From positions 71,877,617-71,941,616 of the forward strand of contig NC_087063.1 of assembly GCF_963678635.1 (NCBI RefSeq): a DNA stretch of 64,000 nucleotides, in the 5' to 3' direction. This DNA is from Symsagittifera roscoffensis. Lineage: Eukaryota; Xenacoelomorpha; Acoela; Convolutidae. Below the pieces are notes generated by a model. The model was given only the letters and a program-made list of their open reading frames with translations. It had not been told where the DNA came from and did not search any database. The position numbers and the translations under genes are program-made. How positions within the stretch are numbered: position 1 is the first letter of the stretch; each line of letters begins with the position of its first letter. Below are positions 1-11,070 of this stretch, piece after piece.

Positions 1-840
1 TGTAGATAATAGAGTTATGGCCCTTAGTTTCTCAATGTTACTGGTTGGTAGCATTGAGTATTCGTTGTGTACTGTGATTGACTTTTAAGACTTGGTAGTG
101 CAAAATTTGATTTTATAGGAGTTTTTGTTATGTTTACTCTGTTTTTGATGGGTTGGAAAAGGAATCAAAAACTTCTGGCTGAAAGTTATCATCTTATTGA
201 TCAGTTTTATTTCATCGGTCCTTATTTCCTTATTAGAATCATTTTGTTGTTGACTTTTATAAAAATATTCCTCGTCTTCTGAATCATGTGATTGATTTTT
301 GTTCGTTTCTCCATTTGTTGAGTAGTGTTATTTTGTTGCAAAAAAATAGACATTTTTCAGTGCATACTGCTTGAGTTTTTCTCTAATCAAGGAAAATTAC
401 GGATTGAGTTGTTGGGTTCTTAGATGTTTGCTGATTGTAGTTGTGTCTTGAGACTGGATCTGTGTTGTTGAGATTGGTTGTGCTATTGGGTGTCTGTTTT
501 TTTATTTGCAAAAATTCGTAATTATGGTTTTCAAAAATGTTTCCATTTATATAATTTGGTTTAGTGAACGAGCGTTTTTCAGTGATTTGTCTATACATTT
601 GGTAATCCATGTGGGATAGGATAAAAAACTTGTGTTTAAGATTGAATCATAAAAATAAAAATAATTACGACCAAGGGGCGTTATTTCTGAGCCATTTGGC
701 TTTAAGTGCTATCATATTTTCAAAAAAAAACGCATTAGCTTTACAAATTTAGTTTCATGCATTAGTTTTTAGTACTTATGCGTAGAAAAAGCAGAATTTG
801 TCAATTTCTACTTAAGAGGATAGCTGGTACTTTGTTTACT
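1..840 (-). pseudogene. Ty3/gypsy-like gag N-terminal relic and leader (unit A')
   Basis: This stretch aligns by eye with the gag start and leader of the two retroelement units at 23.3-24.1 kb and 27.66-28.47 kb. The shared phrases include the run around 1-90, which matches 27660-27750. The open part (383-610, minus, 75 residues) begins MDYQMYRQITEKRS, closely matching the 28052-28267 ORF that begins MDYQTYRQITEKRS. Similarity to the other units stops near position 833, before any copy of the 1477-bp LTR seen elsewhere. The Gag N-terminus has no enzymatic motif, so assignment rests on homology with units that carry a zinc-knuckle relic and a protease relic. The frame is broken outside 383-610. 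It is a non-functional remnant. Confidence 0.6.
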
Positions 841-1740
841 AGTGAGATAGTTTCATACTGATCAAAAGTCTGTTTATTTTGTTCTGTTAATGTATAAGAA
901 CTCTAATTGCACGTTTTTTAAAAAAAAAACTGCGTCAAGTTAGAGAGAAAGATGTAATGGTGAATAAATGATTTATTTGATTTTGTTTGGAAATCAAACA
1001 TAATTAAGAGTTTTTGTTGTAACTGTTGTGCATTTTGGAACCTGAATAATAAACATATGGAGTTTTTGTGAAATGAAATCATCAGTCTTTGGCTTTGGTT
1101 CTGTAATTTTATTTTTGATTGATAATTCTTTGTTGAGTATAGTAGAATGACAAACCTCTACTTTTTTTAGAATTACATTTTTTAAATACTTTTTCTTGAA
1201 TTGGACGCAGTGTTGCGTTTGTTTCACAATATCCTAGTATTCCTAAGGAAAAATTTGGTTTTGTATGGAGAATTGGGGTGTACATGTAGTTCATTAATAG
1301 CTGTATTGGTATTTTTTGCTTTTTTATTTGATGAAATTATTACTCGAAATTTTTTATGGATTGGTCTGAATTTAAGGTCAGACATTTTTCACTGTTGTGT
1401 GTTTTTGATGATCACTGTATTGTAATTTTGAGAAATTCAAAATTTGTACATACAAACACTTAATGGTTTCAAATTTTTTCGTTGTTGATTGTATATAGAG
1501 TGAATTTTTGAAAAAATTGGAAGGTTGCCTGATAATTTGTTGAAAAATGTGAAGCTGATACTATTTGTTCGTGTGAGATAATCTTTCAATTGTAGTTTAC
1601 GATTCATTATTGTCATTGTTGGTATATATTTTGTAGTGAATGGTATATCTTGTGTTTTGTGTTCTGTGATATGAAAAAATTAAGTTTTACTTTGAGCTGT
1701 TGCTAAATTGCTCAGTGTTTAGTATCGTAAACGTTTAGGT
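841..1740 (-). other. Unresolved retroelement segment, possible pol remnant
   Basis: This 0.9 kb lies where reverse transcriptase, RNase H and integrase should follow the protease relic on the minus strand. A 61-residue minus ORF at 1109-1294 ends FYYTQQRIINQK and continues in another frame with a Tyr-Arg-Thr-Lys run. That is faintly like the RNase H segment of gypsy polyproteins, where a short serine/leucine run precedes a conserved NYST-type motif. No catalytic Asp/Glu set can be traced, so the assignment is a guess. The sequence is T-rich on the plus strand and no LTR ends are visible. Confidence 0.2.
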
Positions 1741-2400
1741 TGCAGTGAATCCATTTCGTTCCATGTAATAATTTTAATGACATTTGATCGTGTTTTTGAA
1801 TATATCAAAAAATCAATTTCAAGGTCTAGTGGTTGAAAAGTTTTGCTCTGTGGATTTCCAAAAAAAGTGAGATTTTCCAATTCTTTTCCAAAGGCGGAGG
1901 TGTTTTGGTGTTGTCTTTTGTTATTATTGTTTGTTTAGGCATAATTTTTGACAAAAACTGGAGTATAACTTACTTCGGTTGTCTTGTCCTGGCTAAGTTC
2001 GGTATTGTTTTTATTGAGATTTTCGTTCTGACAGTGATCAAAAAGAACTGGAGTTTCTTATTCGTTTTCTATTTTAACATAATAGCAACTAATGTGTTTT
2101 TCGTTTTCACTTTCGTCGTCGGTGCCTCCACAATATATATGATTTAATTGCAGTTCTGAAGTTTTTTTATTTTCTATTCCTGGTGGGTCTGGAGTTCTTG
2201 CAACTGTAGCTTGTAGCCCGATTAATTTATTGTTGATGTTTTGGCGCACTACTTCTATAATTTTGATTTTGTCTTCTTGAGGAAACTGAGGTGTTTGGAC
2301 TGGGTTAAAAAGAAAATTTTCTTGATCTATTTTAAAGCTGTTGCTTCTATTCCAGTAATTATTTGAGTTTTCCCGATATTGAAAATTGTTTGGAGCGCTC
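1741..2400 (-). pseudogene. gag C-terminus and protease relic, left flank of the Polinton
   Basis: Reading the minus strand leftward from 2400, this is the C-terminal part of a Ty3-like Gag followed by the protease. The Gag tail contains an Asn-rich stretch and then an acidic block with DDESENE (also in the second copy, 5842-6276). The same order is seen in the related unit at 25.74-26.45 kb. Around 1745-1835 a protease-like FLI-x-S motif is visible, but the catalytic D-S-G-A reads Y-S-K-T, so the enzyme is dead. The last six bases, 2395-2400 (gcgctc), are the left copy of the Polinton target duplication. Confidence 0.6.
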
Positions 2401-2786
2401 AGTAGTACAGGGGTTAACCTGGGATCCTTAGGGGGGGGGGGGGGGCTTTTTGAGGGTGAGGCTTCTCGTGGGTGCCTAATATCCTTACTTTTGGCTCCTC
2501 GGATCCAAGGGCAAGGATTTTACATTTTTCCCAGTGCTTTGCCCACTATCACCGCAAAGTGCTGGGATCCTAATTTTAGGAACCAAACATTTGATTTCGG
2601 CCTCTCAACTAGGATTTTATTAAACATAGTCGCAAAACGCTGGTTCCCTGACAAAACTTAATTTTTTGGATCTTGAAATTTTTTCGCTTGTCTCGAAAAA
2701 TTTTCGAACGTCTCTGCAAACAGGCATAATGGATTTGAAATGCATGTCATTCTTACTCACCAACGTCACTAACAACTTTCTTTCTT
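2401..2786 (+). repeat. Duplicated Polinton left terminal inverted repeat
   Basis: This is the copy-1 version of the terminal inverted repeat. It starts AGTAGTACAGGGG and is about 75 percent identical by eye to the reverse complement of 21701-22088. It carries a 15-G run. It is a by-product of the 3.78-kb tandem duplication and has no matching right end of its own. Confidence 0.8.
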
Positions 2787-3333
2787 AATCTCAGATACTG
2801 GTTCAATTTTATTGCTTAATTTGTCCAAATCTACTTTGGTCTGAGGGATTACTTGGATTGATTGAATGAAACAACGCTGTTTGTGGTTGTTTATTAAAAC
2901 TACATTGGTGAGTGGTTTTTAAATTGTATAAAGACAAGTGGATTTTATATAAACTAAATTTATTCCCTGCAAAATTATATGCGAAGCGTATTATTGAAAT
3001 CGACAACTTTATAAAATAGGAGTATAAAAATTTAATCGTCGTCTAATTCAGAGCGGTTGCACACTTTTCAATATTTCTTAGCAATCACTGGTGAGTTATT
3101 TTCATTTTCTGAACTGCTCTAATCGCAGTTCTCGCCCACTTCTCCCATTTTGTCGTTTACATCCTGTGCTTCAGATAAAATGATTGGGTGTAGCGGTACG
3201 CGCTTTTCCAGTTTGAGAACTACCAGCCAAATTTGTGTTTTACTCTTTATGGGAAAATTTCCGTTGTCTATATCCTTGATCAGGTACCACAAAATTGTCT
3301 TCTGGCATTATATCAACATCAGGCAAAATGCTA
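2787..3333. other. Polinton left arm, duplicated copy, no recognised gene
   Basis: This lies between the inverted repeat and the polymerase fragment. The only open stretch is a minus ORF at 2809-3006 (65 residues, ending FGQIKQ), repeated at 6588-6791. It has no recognisable domain and I do not claim it as a gene. The plus ORFs at 3150-3430 are shadows. Confidence 0.4.
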
Positions 3334-5585
3334 TTACTTGATTGCGGAAAAAATGTCCCCGCTCCACTGCCATTCATCCTCTAAAAAATCTGGTTCATAC
3401 AAGCATCCTCAAGCGTTAGGTATTGCTTAAAGCGAACGGTCGCAATATTATCATTCAAAGGAATCGCTTTGAATCGAAACAGTTTGGTGCAATTTTGTTC
3501 ACACTGATAGATTGAATCTCATGTTGAGCAGACCGAATGCTCATATTTTCACTCGTAACATCGTGTTATCAAACAGGGCGTCATTAAATCTTCGATGACT
3601 TAGAAGTTTATGACTATTGCAAATGATACCTTGAGCGCTGAGTTTTTGGTTGTTTCTAAAATAAAACATAGATTATTGATTAACTGTCAGTCTTTTTTCT
3701 ATTAAAGGGTTCCTTTTAGAATTTATATCGTTGTTGGTTAAACCAAATTCTTCAGAGTTACATATTTGAATCTTCAAAGAATATAGTTTCGGCTTTAGGC
3801 AAACAAATTCCTGGATTATTTTCCCTGCGAACTCATCTTTCCACTTCAAAACTTTATGTCGAATCGAGTCGCTGTACAAGGGTGAAGTTTTTGAAAAAAA
3901 AAGAGAATTCAAATTGTTCACTAATTTCCTTCAATTTATCAAAAACATCGTTGGTTTTTACTACATATATGAAGCTGTCCGTATCTGAGTAAAACAGTTC
4001 GAGGTAAAAGTTCATTTGAGTATAGTGAAAGTTGAACATTAAGGCGTTGTTACGTCGAGAATCACTGCTCCAACTATCGTTGATTTTTTCCATCGGTTCG
4101 ATATAGGGTTGAATGTTACTGATGCCAAATCTTCATCTATTATTTGAAAAGATTTATGAGAGCTATTGCAAAGCTTTTTGCATTAACTCGTTTTGGTTGC
4201 GAATTTTACTTAGAACCCTTCTGCTACGTTTGGACTCCCTAGTTTTACCAAATGCACTGTTCACTCATAAAAATTTTCCTGAAATCGAATCTTTGCTACT
4301 TTCCTCAACTCAGTGTTTCACTCTACAAATGGAGACATCCACTTAGCTTGCCGGAACTGCTGCACCCTGTGAATGTGAGTTATCTTTAGTCCTAACTGAA
4401 CAAAGAGTTGAAGGGTCAAGTAGTCCAGCACATAACTCACTTTTCTCTGTAGAGACTGAACGAGTTTGGGTACCTTCGGTAGGCTGGTGATTGCCATTTC
4501 TCCCAGCATTTGTACTTGGTTCATGCCTAAAGCGGACAATTCAACGATTTCTTTTGAGGGCGCCGGTGGGTAATCTTTGAAGTAGTCGTGTACTTCCTCG
4601 GGAACTATAGGTCTATCACAGCTATATATCCCCACCCACTCTCCTCTTCTGTAAGCATAAGTTTCGGTAAATCAACGAGGGCCTCTGCTCACGAGAAATC
4701 TTTTGAGGCTAGTGAATAATGATTGATGCATTATGCCTCCATAGACACTGTTCGGATCTATGTTTGAATTATACGATGATCCTTTGTTTTTATCGTAATC
4801 GGCTAAGTAGTGGTTGTTTGTCTTCCAAAATTTTTTAGCATATAATGATGACATTCCACCCCGTATCATTCTTTCTACTAGTTTCAGGTGGTCGCGTTCA
4901 GTTAGTAATTAGAGATCCGCCTTACACTTTTTGAGAAACACTCCGCCTGACAAATTACTCGCTGTGTAGTAATGAGCGCAATCCACACCGTAAGTTTCAT
5001 AACAGACTGATCTCAACGCTTCGAAGACTGAATCTAGCAGAAGCACGTCCGTGGTGAGATAGAGATCGTGACAATTTCCGATTGATCGACAGGCGAAACT
5101 TACTGAAAACTTTAATCGCATGGTTGTACTGACTCGGGTTGACACTAAATTGACCACGGGCTACATTATTTTTCCACAGTCATCGAGCAGGCAACCGGGG
5201 TCAATAAATTTTTCAAAATTTTCCACACAATTGTATGGGTAGAAACCCTTCTTTTTCAAGAATTCAATTTCTTGCAATTTTTTACATAGAAAATCCTTTC
5301 TTTTTGAGAAAAATTGTCGATTAGATTGAATTTTTCCACAGGCAAAGTGTTGACAAGTGTTGAAAGTGAAGACGACATGAAATTGAAGGAATCTAAGAAT
5401 AGCAGACTTAGGGAATCACCGAGAAGAGATTGTTCGGAATACTTTTGCTTAATGATCGAATGATGCAATGAAGATCATAGTTTGATAAGTTATGTGCGAC
5501 CACTGGTGTGAAATTTGTTGTTTCGCGATTGATGTTTCATCTATTGTGGGCCCAACCCAAAAACTTATCAGTTGAGTGGTAATGG
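3334..5585 (-). pseudogene. polB: Duplicated fragment of Polinton protein-primed DNA polymerase B
   Basis: This is the second copy of the C-terminal two thirds of the polymerase described at 7113-11070. In minus order it shows the exonuclease-side motif LTTDVLLLDSVF (4909-5157), the RGGMSSL and DPNSVYG segment (4672-4869), the thumb/palm segment (4318-4635), the catalytic YSDTDS motif (3974-3991) and the C-terminal EFAGKIIQEFVCLKPKLYS block (3673-3921). The segments lie in different frames, so it cannot be translated as one protein. It lacks the N-terminal domains because the duplication breakpoint at 5585 cuts it. It differs from the other copy by only a few bases. Confidence 0.85.
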
Positions 5586-5586
5586 C

Positions 5587-6184
5587 TCAAAAAATCAATT
5601 TCAAGGTCTAGTGGTTGAAAAGTTTTGCTCTGTGGATTTCCAAAAAAAAAGTGAGATTTTCCAATTCTTTTCCAAAGGCGGAGGTGTTTTGGTGTTGTCT
5701 TTTGTTATTATTGTTTGTTTAGGCATGATTTTTGACAAAAACTGGAGTATAACTTACTTCTGTTGTCTTGTCCTGGCTAAGTTCGGTATTGTTTTTATTG
5801 AGATTTTCGTTCTGACAGTGATCAAAAAGAACTGGAGTTTCTTATTCGTTTTCTATTTTAACATAATAGCAACTAATGTGTTTTTCGTTTTCACTTTCGT
5901 CGTCGGTGCCTCCACAATATATATGATTTAATATCAGTTCTGAAGTTTTTTTATTTTCTATTCCTGGTGGGTCTGGAGTTCTTGCAACTGTAGCTTGTAG
6001 CCCGATTAATTTATTGTTGATGTTTTGGCGCACTACTTCTATAATTTTGATTTTGTCTTCTTGAGGAAACTGAGGTGTTTGGACGGGGTTAAAAAGAAAA
6101 TTTTCTTGATCTATTTTAAAGCTGTTGCTTCTATTCCAGTAATTATTTGAGTTTTCCCGATATTGAAAATTGTTTGGAGCGCTC
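5587..6184 (-). pseudogene. gag C-terminus and protease-side relic, inner copy
   Basis: This duplicates 1805-2400. A minus ORF at 5842-6276 runs 144 residues from inside the Polinton end into the Gag tail, ending in the DDESENEKHISCYYVKIENE block. Its N-terminal 30 or so residues are encoded by the Polinton inverted repeat and are not part of Gag. The last six bases, 6179-6184 (gcgctc), abut the Polinton terminus and form its left target duplication. Confidence 0.6.
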
Positions 6185-6568
6185 AGTAGTACAGAGGTTA
6201 ACCTGGGATCCTTAGGGGGGGGGGCTTTTTGAGGGTGAGGCTTCTCGTGGGTGCCTAATATCCTTACTTTTGGCACCTCGGATCCAAGGGCAAAGATTTT
6301 ACATTTTTCCCATTGCTTTGCCCACTATCACCGCAAAGTGCTGGGATCCTAATTTTAGGAACCAAACATCTGATTTCGGCCTCTCAACTAGGATTTTATT
6401 AAACATAGTCGCAAAACGCTGGTTCCCTGACAAAACTTAATTTTTTGGATCTTGAAATTTTTTCGCTTGTCTCGAAAAATTTTCGAACGTCTCTGCAAAC
6501 AGGCATAATGGATTTGAAATGCATGTCATTCTTAATCACCAACGTCACTAACAACTTTCTTTCTTAAT
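6185..6568 (+). repeat. Polinton left terminal inverted repeat
   Basis: It begins AGTAGTACAGAGGTTAACC and matches the reverse complement of 21701-22088 along its whole length with scattered substitutions. Shared blocks include a poly-G tract after GGATCCTTA, CTCGTGGGTG, TGCTTTGCCCACTATCACCG and CGTCACTAACAAC at the inner end. Confidence 0.88.
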
Positions 6569-7112
6569 CTCAGATACTGGTTCAATTTTATTGCTTAATT
6601 TGTCCAAATCTACTTTGGTCTGAGGGATTACTTGGATTGATTGAATGAAACAACGCTGTTTGTGGTTGTTTATTAAAACTACATTGGTGAGTGGTTTTTA
6701 AATTGTATAAAGACAAGTGGATTTTATATAAACTAAATTTATTCCCTGCAAAATTATATGCGAAGCGTATTATTGAAATCGACAACTTCATAAAATAGGA
6801 GTATAAAAATTTAATCGTCGTCTAATTCAGAGCGGTTGCACACTTTTCAGTATTTCTTAGCAATCACTGGTGAGTTATTTTCATTTTCTGAACTGCTCTA
6901 ATCGCAGTTCTCGCCCACTTCCCCCATTTTGTCGTTTACATCCTGTGCTTCAGATAAAATGATTGGGTGTAGCGGTACGCGCTTTTCCAGTTTGAGAACT
7001 ACCAGCCAAATTTGTGTTTTACTCTTTATGGGAAAATTTCCGTTGTCTATATCCTTGATCAGGTACCACAAAATTGTCTTCTGGCATTATATCAACATCA
7101 GGCAAAATGCTA
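6569..7112. other. Polinton left arm without recognised gene
   Basis: This lies between the terminal repeat and the polymerase C-terminus. A 67-residue minus ORF (6588-6791) is open and has no recognisable domain. The remaining open frames are shadows or runs shorter than 45 codons. Confidence 0.4.
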
Positions 7113-10100
7113 TTACTTGATTGCGGAAAAAATGTCCCCGCTCCACTGCCATTCATCCTCTAAAAAATCTGGTTCATACAAGCATCCTCAAGCGTTAGGT
7201 ATTGCTTAAAGCGAACGGTCGCAATATTATCATTCAAAGGAATCGCTTTGAATCGAAACAGTTTGGTGCAATTTTGTTCACACTGATAGATTGAATCTCA
7301 TGTTGAGCAGACCGAATGCTCATATTTTCACTCGTAACATCGTGTTATCAAACAGGGCGTCATTAAATCTTCGATGACTTAGAAGTTTATGACTATTGCA
7401 AATGATACCTTGAGCGCTGAGTTTTTGGTTGTTATCTAAAATAAAACATAGATTATTGATTAACTGTCAGTCTTTTTTCTATTAAAGGGTTCCTTTTAGA
7501 ATTTATATCGTTGTTGGTTAAACCAAATTCTTCAGAGTTACATATTTGAATCTTCAAAGAATATAGTTTCGGCTTTAGGCAAACAAATTCCTGGATTATT
7601 TTCCCTGCGAACTCATCTTTCCACTTCAAAACTTTATGTCGAATCGATTCGCTGTACAAGGGTGAAGTTTTTGAAAAAAAAAGAGAATTCAAATAGTTCA
7701 CTAATTTCCTTCAATTTATCAAAAACATCGTTGGTTTTTACTACATATATGAAGCTGTCCGTATCTGAGTAAAACAGTTCGAGGTAAAAGTTCATTTGAG
7801 TATAGTGAAAGTTGAACATTAAGGCGTTGTTACGTCGAGAATCACTGCTCCAACTATCGTTGACTTTTTCCATCGGTTCGATATAGGGTTGAATGTTACT
7901 GATGCCAAATCTTCATCTATTATTTGAAAAGATTTATGAGAGCTATTGCAAAGCTTTTTGCATTAACTCGTTTTGGTTGCGAATTTTACTTAGAACCCTT
8001 CTGCTACGTTTGGACTCCCTAGTTTTACCAAATGCACTGTTCACTCATAAAAATTTTCCTGAAATCGAATCTTTGCTACTTTCCTCAACTCAGTGTTTCA
8101 CTCTACAAATGGAGACATCCACTTAGCTTGCCGGAACTGCTGCACCCTGTGAAAGTGAGTTATCTTTAGTCCTAACTGAACAAAGAGTTGAAGGGTCAAG
8201 TAGTCCAGCACATAACTCACTTTTCTCTGTAGAGACTGAACGAGTTTGGGTACCTTCGGTAGGCTGGTGATTGCCATTTCTCCCAGCATTTGTACTTGGT
8301 TCATGCCTAAAGCGGACAATTCAACGATTTCTTTTGAGGGCGCCGGTGGGTAATCTTTGAAGTAGTCGTGTACTTCCTCGGGAACTATAGGTCTATCACA
8401 GCTATATATCCCCACCCACTCTCCTCTTCTGTAAGCATAAGTTTCGGTAAATCAACGAGGGCCTCTGCTCACGAGAAATCTTTTGAGGCTAGTGAATAAT
8501 GATTGATGCATTATGCCTCCATAGACACTGTTCGGATCTATGTTTGAATTATACGATGATCCTTTGTTTTTATCGTAATCGGCTAAGTAGTGGTTGTTTG
8601 TCTTCCAAAATTTTTTAGCATATAATGATGACATTCCACCCCGTATCATTCTTTCTACTAGTTTCAGGTGGTCGCGTTCAGTTAGTAATTAGAGATCCGC
8701 CTTACACTTTTTGAGAAACACTCCGCCTGACAAATTACTCGCTGTGTAGTAATGAGCGCAATCCACACCGTAAGTTTCATAACAGACTGATCTCAACGCT
8801 TCGAAGACTGAATCTAGCAGAAGCACGTCCGTGGTGAGATAGAGATCGTGACAATTTCCGATTGATCGACAGGCGAAACTTACTGAAAACTTTAATCGCA
8901 TGGTTGTACTGACTCGGGTTGACACTAAATTGACCACGGGCTACATTATTTTTCCACAGTCATCGAGCAGGCAACCGGGGTCAATAAATTTTTCAAAATT
9001 TTCCACACAATTGTATGGGTAGAAACCCTTCTTTTTCAAGAATTCAATTTCTTGCAATTTTTTACATAGAAAATCCTTTCTTTTTGAGAAAAATTGTCGA
9101 TTAGATTGAATTTTTCCACAGGCAAAGTGTTGACAAGTGTTGAAAGTGAAGACGACATGAAATTGAAGGAATCTAAGAATAGCAGACTTAGGGAATCACC
9201 GAGAAGAGATTGTTCGGAATACTTTTGCTTAATGATCGAATGATGCAATGAAGATCATAGTTTGATAAGTTATGTGCGACCACTGGTGTGAAATTTGTTG
9301 TTTCGCGATTGATGTTTCATCTATTGTGGGCCCAACCCAAAAACTTATCAGTTGAGTGGTAATGGTCGAGGAATTTTTCCTCGACTTCGTCAAACGGCTC
9401 CTCGAAGATCCAGCACTGTGTAGCGCCTTCTTTTTTTTTTAATTTGCATTTTCCCGTGAACGCATATTGCCGTCTTTTTTCCTGTGCTAGTTTCCTGTAT
9501 CCTGTGCTAACGTTTCAAGATTTTATAGCAAATTCTCAATGAAATCCTGCCCTTGCTTTAATTCAAACTTGGGCACTTCAGGTTTTTCAATATCAACGAC
9601 TGCCACGCCATATCCAATTTTGATTTTTTCAGTTATTTCCGTGTTAGAATTGTCTGGGTCAGGCTCTGCATCAGAAACGGGTAAATTTAACACTTGCAAG
9701 TCGAAGTAAATGACACGCGGGACATTAATGTTCTTGAAGATGTGCTGGTCGTTGCCAGCGTCTGGCATAATTATTTGCACTCCATCTCGTTGATAGCATA
9801 TTCTTGATGTCGACGTAAAAAGTCTAAAGAAGAGCACGTATAAAAGCATCTTCGACAAATTTCATTCCGATCTTTGGAGCTCGTTTTCGAATGAAGTTAA
9901 TCATCTTTTCCATGTCGTTTATCAGCAAATAATGAAGTACTGATCCATCAGAGAGCAAAAGAAGGTCAATCACAATTGTTTTCTGCAATTCGAACAGGTA
10001 TCAGTTCATCTGAAAAGTACCAAAAAACATTGATTTGAGGGTAGATTGTTTATTGGCATATCGAATTCTCCTTCAATTTTGACTATTTTTATCATTTCTT

Positions 10101-11070
10101 TTTTCGTTTCGTTTACCACCGCTTCTTGCACGATGTCCTCGTCTTTGTCATCTTCGCCGCTTTTCCCTTCACATGTTGCTATTTTTTTCATATGTTGCTA
10201 TATGTTGCTATATGTTGCTATTCTTTTGGAATCCTTCTGATGCTTTGTAGAGAGCAGGCCCATTCTTCAAATGGTATGCTGCAATAAACAGTAGAGAAAA
10301 CATTTGTTGTTGTTTTTTGTTTCAATTTTGGCTAGGTTGAACTTTTGTTTCTTCAGGTCACTTGGGAGAGGTAAATAACTCCCGGCGCGCAGAAGAGAAA
10401 TTTTCGAAAATTTCATGCTAATTATAGAAATGTTCTCTACTAACCACCCGCTTCCATGCGAAGCAAAGCAGTTCAACATGTGCTCAATCATTTCAACAAA
10501 CTGTCCGCTTTCTAGTCTACCATAATCAACGCGAACCATGTCTTTTTTCAAGTATAGCATGATTTTGTCTAGTTCCTCTTCTTCGCCACTGATGTGTTTG
10601 ATCAAGCTTACTTCGAATGAGAGTTGCATTTTGATTGATTCTTGTTGAACGTGATCGAAACTCAAAACATATATGATTTTTTTCTACCTCATCATAAAAT
10701 CAAGCACATCAACCTCTTCTTCTTTGAAATTCAGGTGTTGTGTTCTCGTCATTGCTGCCAATCGTAGAAGCAACAGTAGAAGCAGATCATACTGGCAGTC
10801 CATATTGTTCATATGACTTTGATATCCTTCAAAGCTTAGAAGTTTTTTTTAGAATAAACACAGTGGTTATTTGCTGATTTGCAGTGATCAAATTGGATGT
10901 GCTGCATTGTTCCAGCAATAGACGTGAACTCTTCAAGACACTCACCACATTTGACATTTGGTTGAACTGGGCCCTGAATATGGTGATTTTTGTTTTTGTG
11001 TCGTCTTAAGTTTTTAGTCGACCTGAGAACTACTCCACATATATCGCATTCAAGATCACATTTTGTTGCT
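7113..11070 (-). pseudogene. polB: Polinton protein-primed DNA polymerase B, broken
   Basis: This family B polymerase copies the element from a terminal protein primer. Minus-strand order: two C2H2 fingers (about 10895-11061, too short for an ORF call; the first is C-x2-C-x12-H-x4-H); an N-terminal domain typical of Polinton polymerases (10267-10665) with GSGWLVENI and NKCFLYCLL; the start of the exonuclease domain (9523-9858) with VPRVIYFDLQVL, where the usual acidic pair is degraded; exonuclease (9036-9300); LTTDVLLLDSVF (8689-8937); RGGMSSL and DPNSVYG, the motif A equivalent (8452-8649); motif B NSAFGKT near 8030; the catalytic YSDTDS (7754-7771); and a C-terminal KWKDEFAGKIIQEFVCL block. 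These lie in at least six frame segments, so no protein is made. The stop at 7113 is my best guess for the end. Bases 7113-9365 are duplicated at 3334-5585. Confidence 0.88.
10184..10222. repeat. Short tandem repeat, 11-bp unit
   Basis: The unit tatgttgctat is repeated about three and a half times inside the broken polymerase gene, between its exonuclease and N-terminal domain segments. It is a slippage-type array added after the gene decayed. Confidence 0.8.

Larger units (their letters stand above)
1805..5585. repeat. Tandem segmental duplication, copy 1 (3.78 kb)
   Basis: Positions 1805-5585 and 5587-9365 match almost base for base. Only scattered single-base differences and homopolymer length changes are seen, such as 15 versus 10 G in the inverted repeat. 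The unit holds 0.6 kb of retroelement flank, the Polinton left end and the C-terminal part of the Polinton polymerase. Copy 1 ends ggtaatgg; one extra c then joins directly to the start of copy 2 (tcaaaaaatc). The duplication therefore happened after the Polinton inserted. An assembly artefact from two haplotypes is possible, because divergence looks like ordinary heterozygosity. Confidence 0.9.
5587..9365. repeat. Tandem segmental duplication, copy 2 (3.78 kb)
   Basis: This is the copy that remains continuous with the rest of the Polinton. Its internal offset from copy 1 is 3780 bp over most of its length and 3784 bp near the left, the shift coming from homopolymer differences. It ends ggtaatgg at 9365 and continues into unique polymerase sequence. 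Two bases (tc) following the right breakpoint match the start of the unit, which suggests end-joining with microhomology. Confidence 0.9.

Noticed and set aside
2386-2661. 91-residue plus ORF with a glycine run
   Set aside because: It is a translation of the Polinton terminal repeat and its poly-G tract; it is absent in the copy with a shorter tract.
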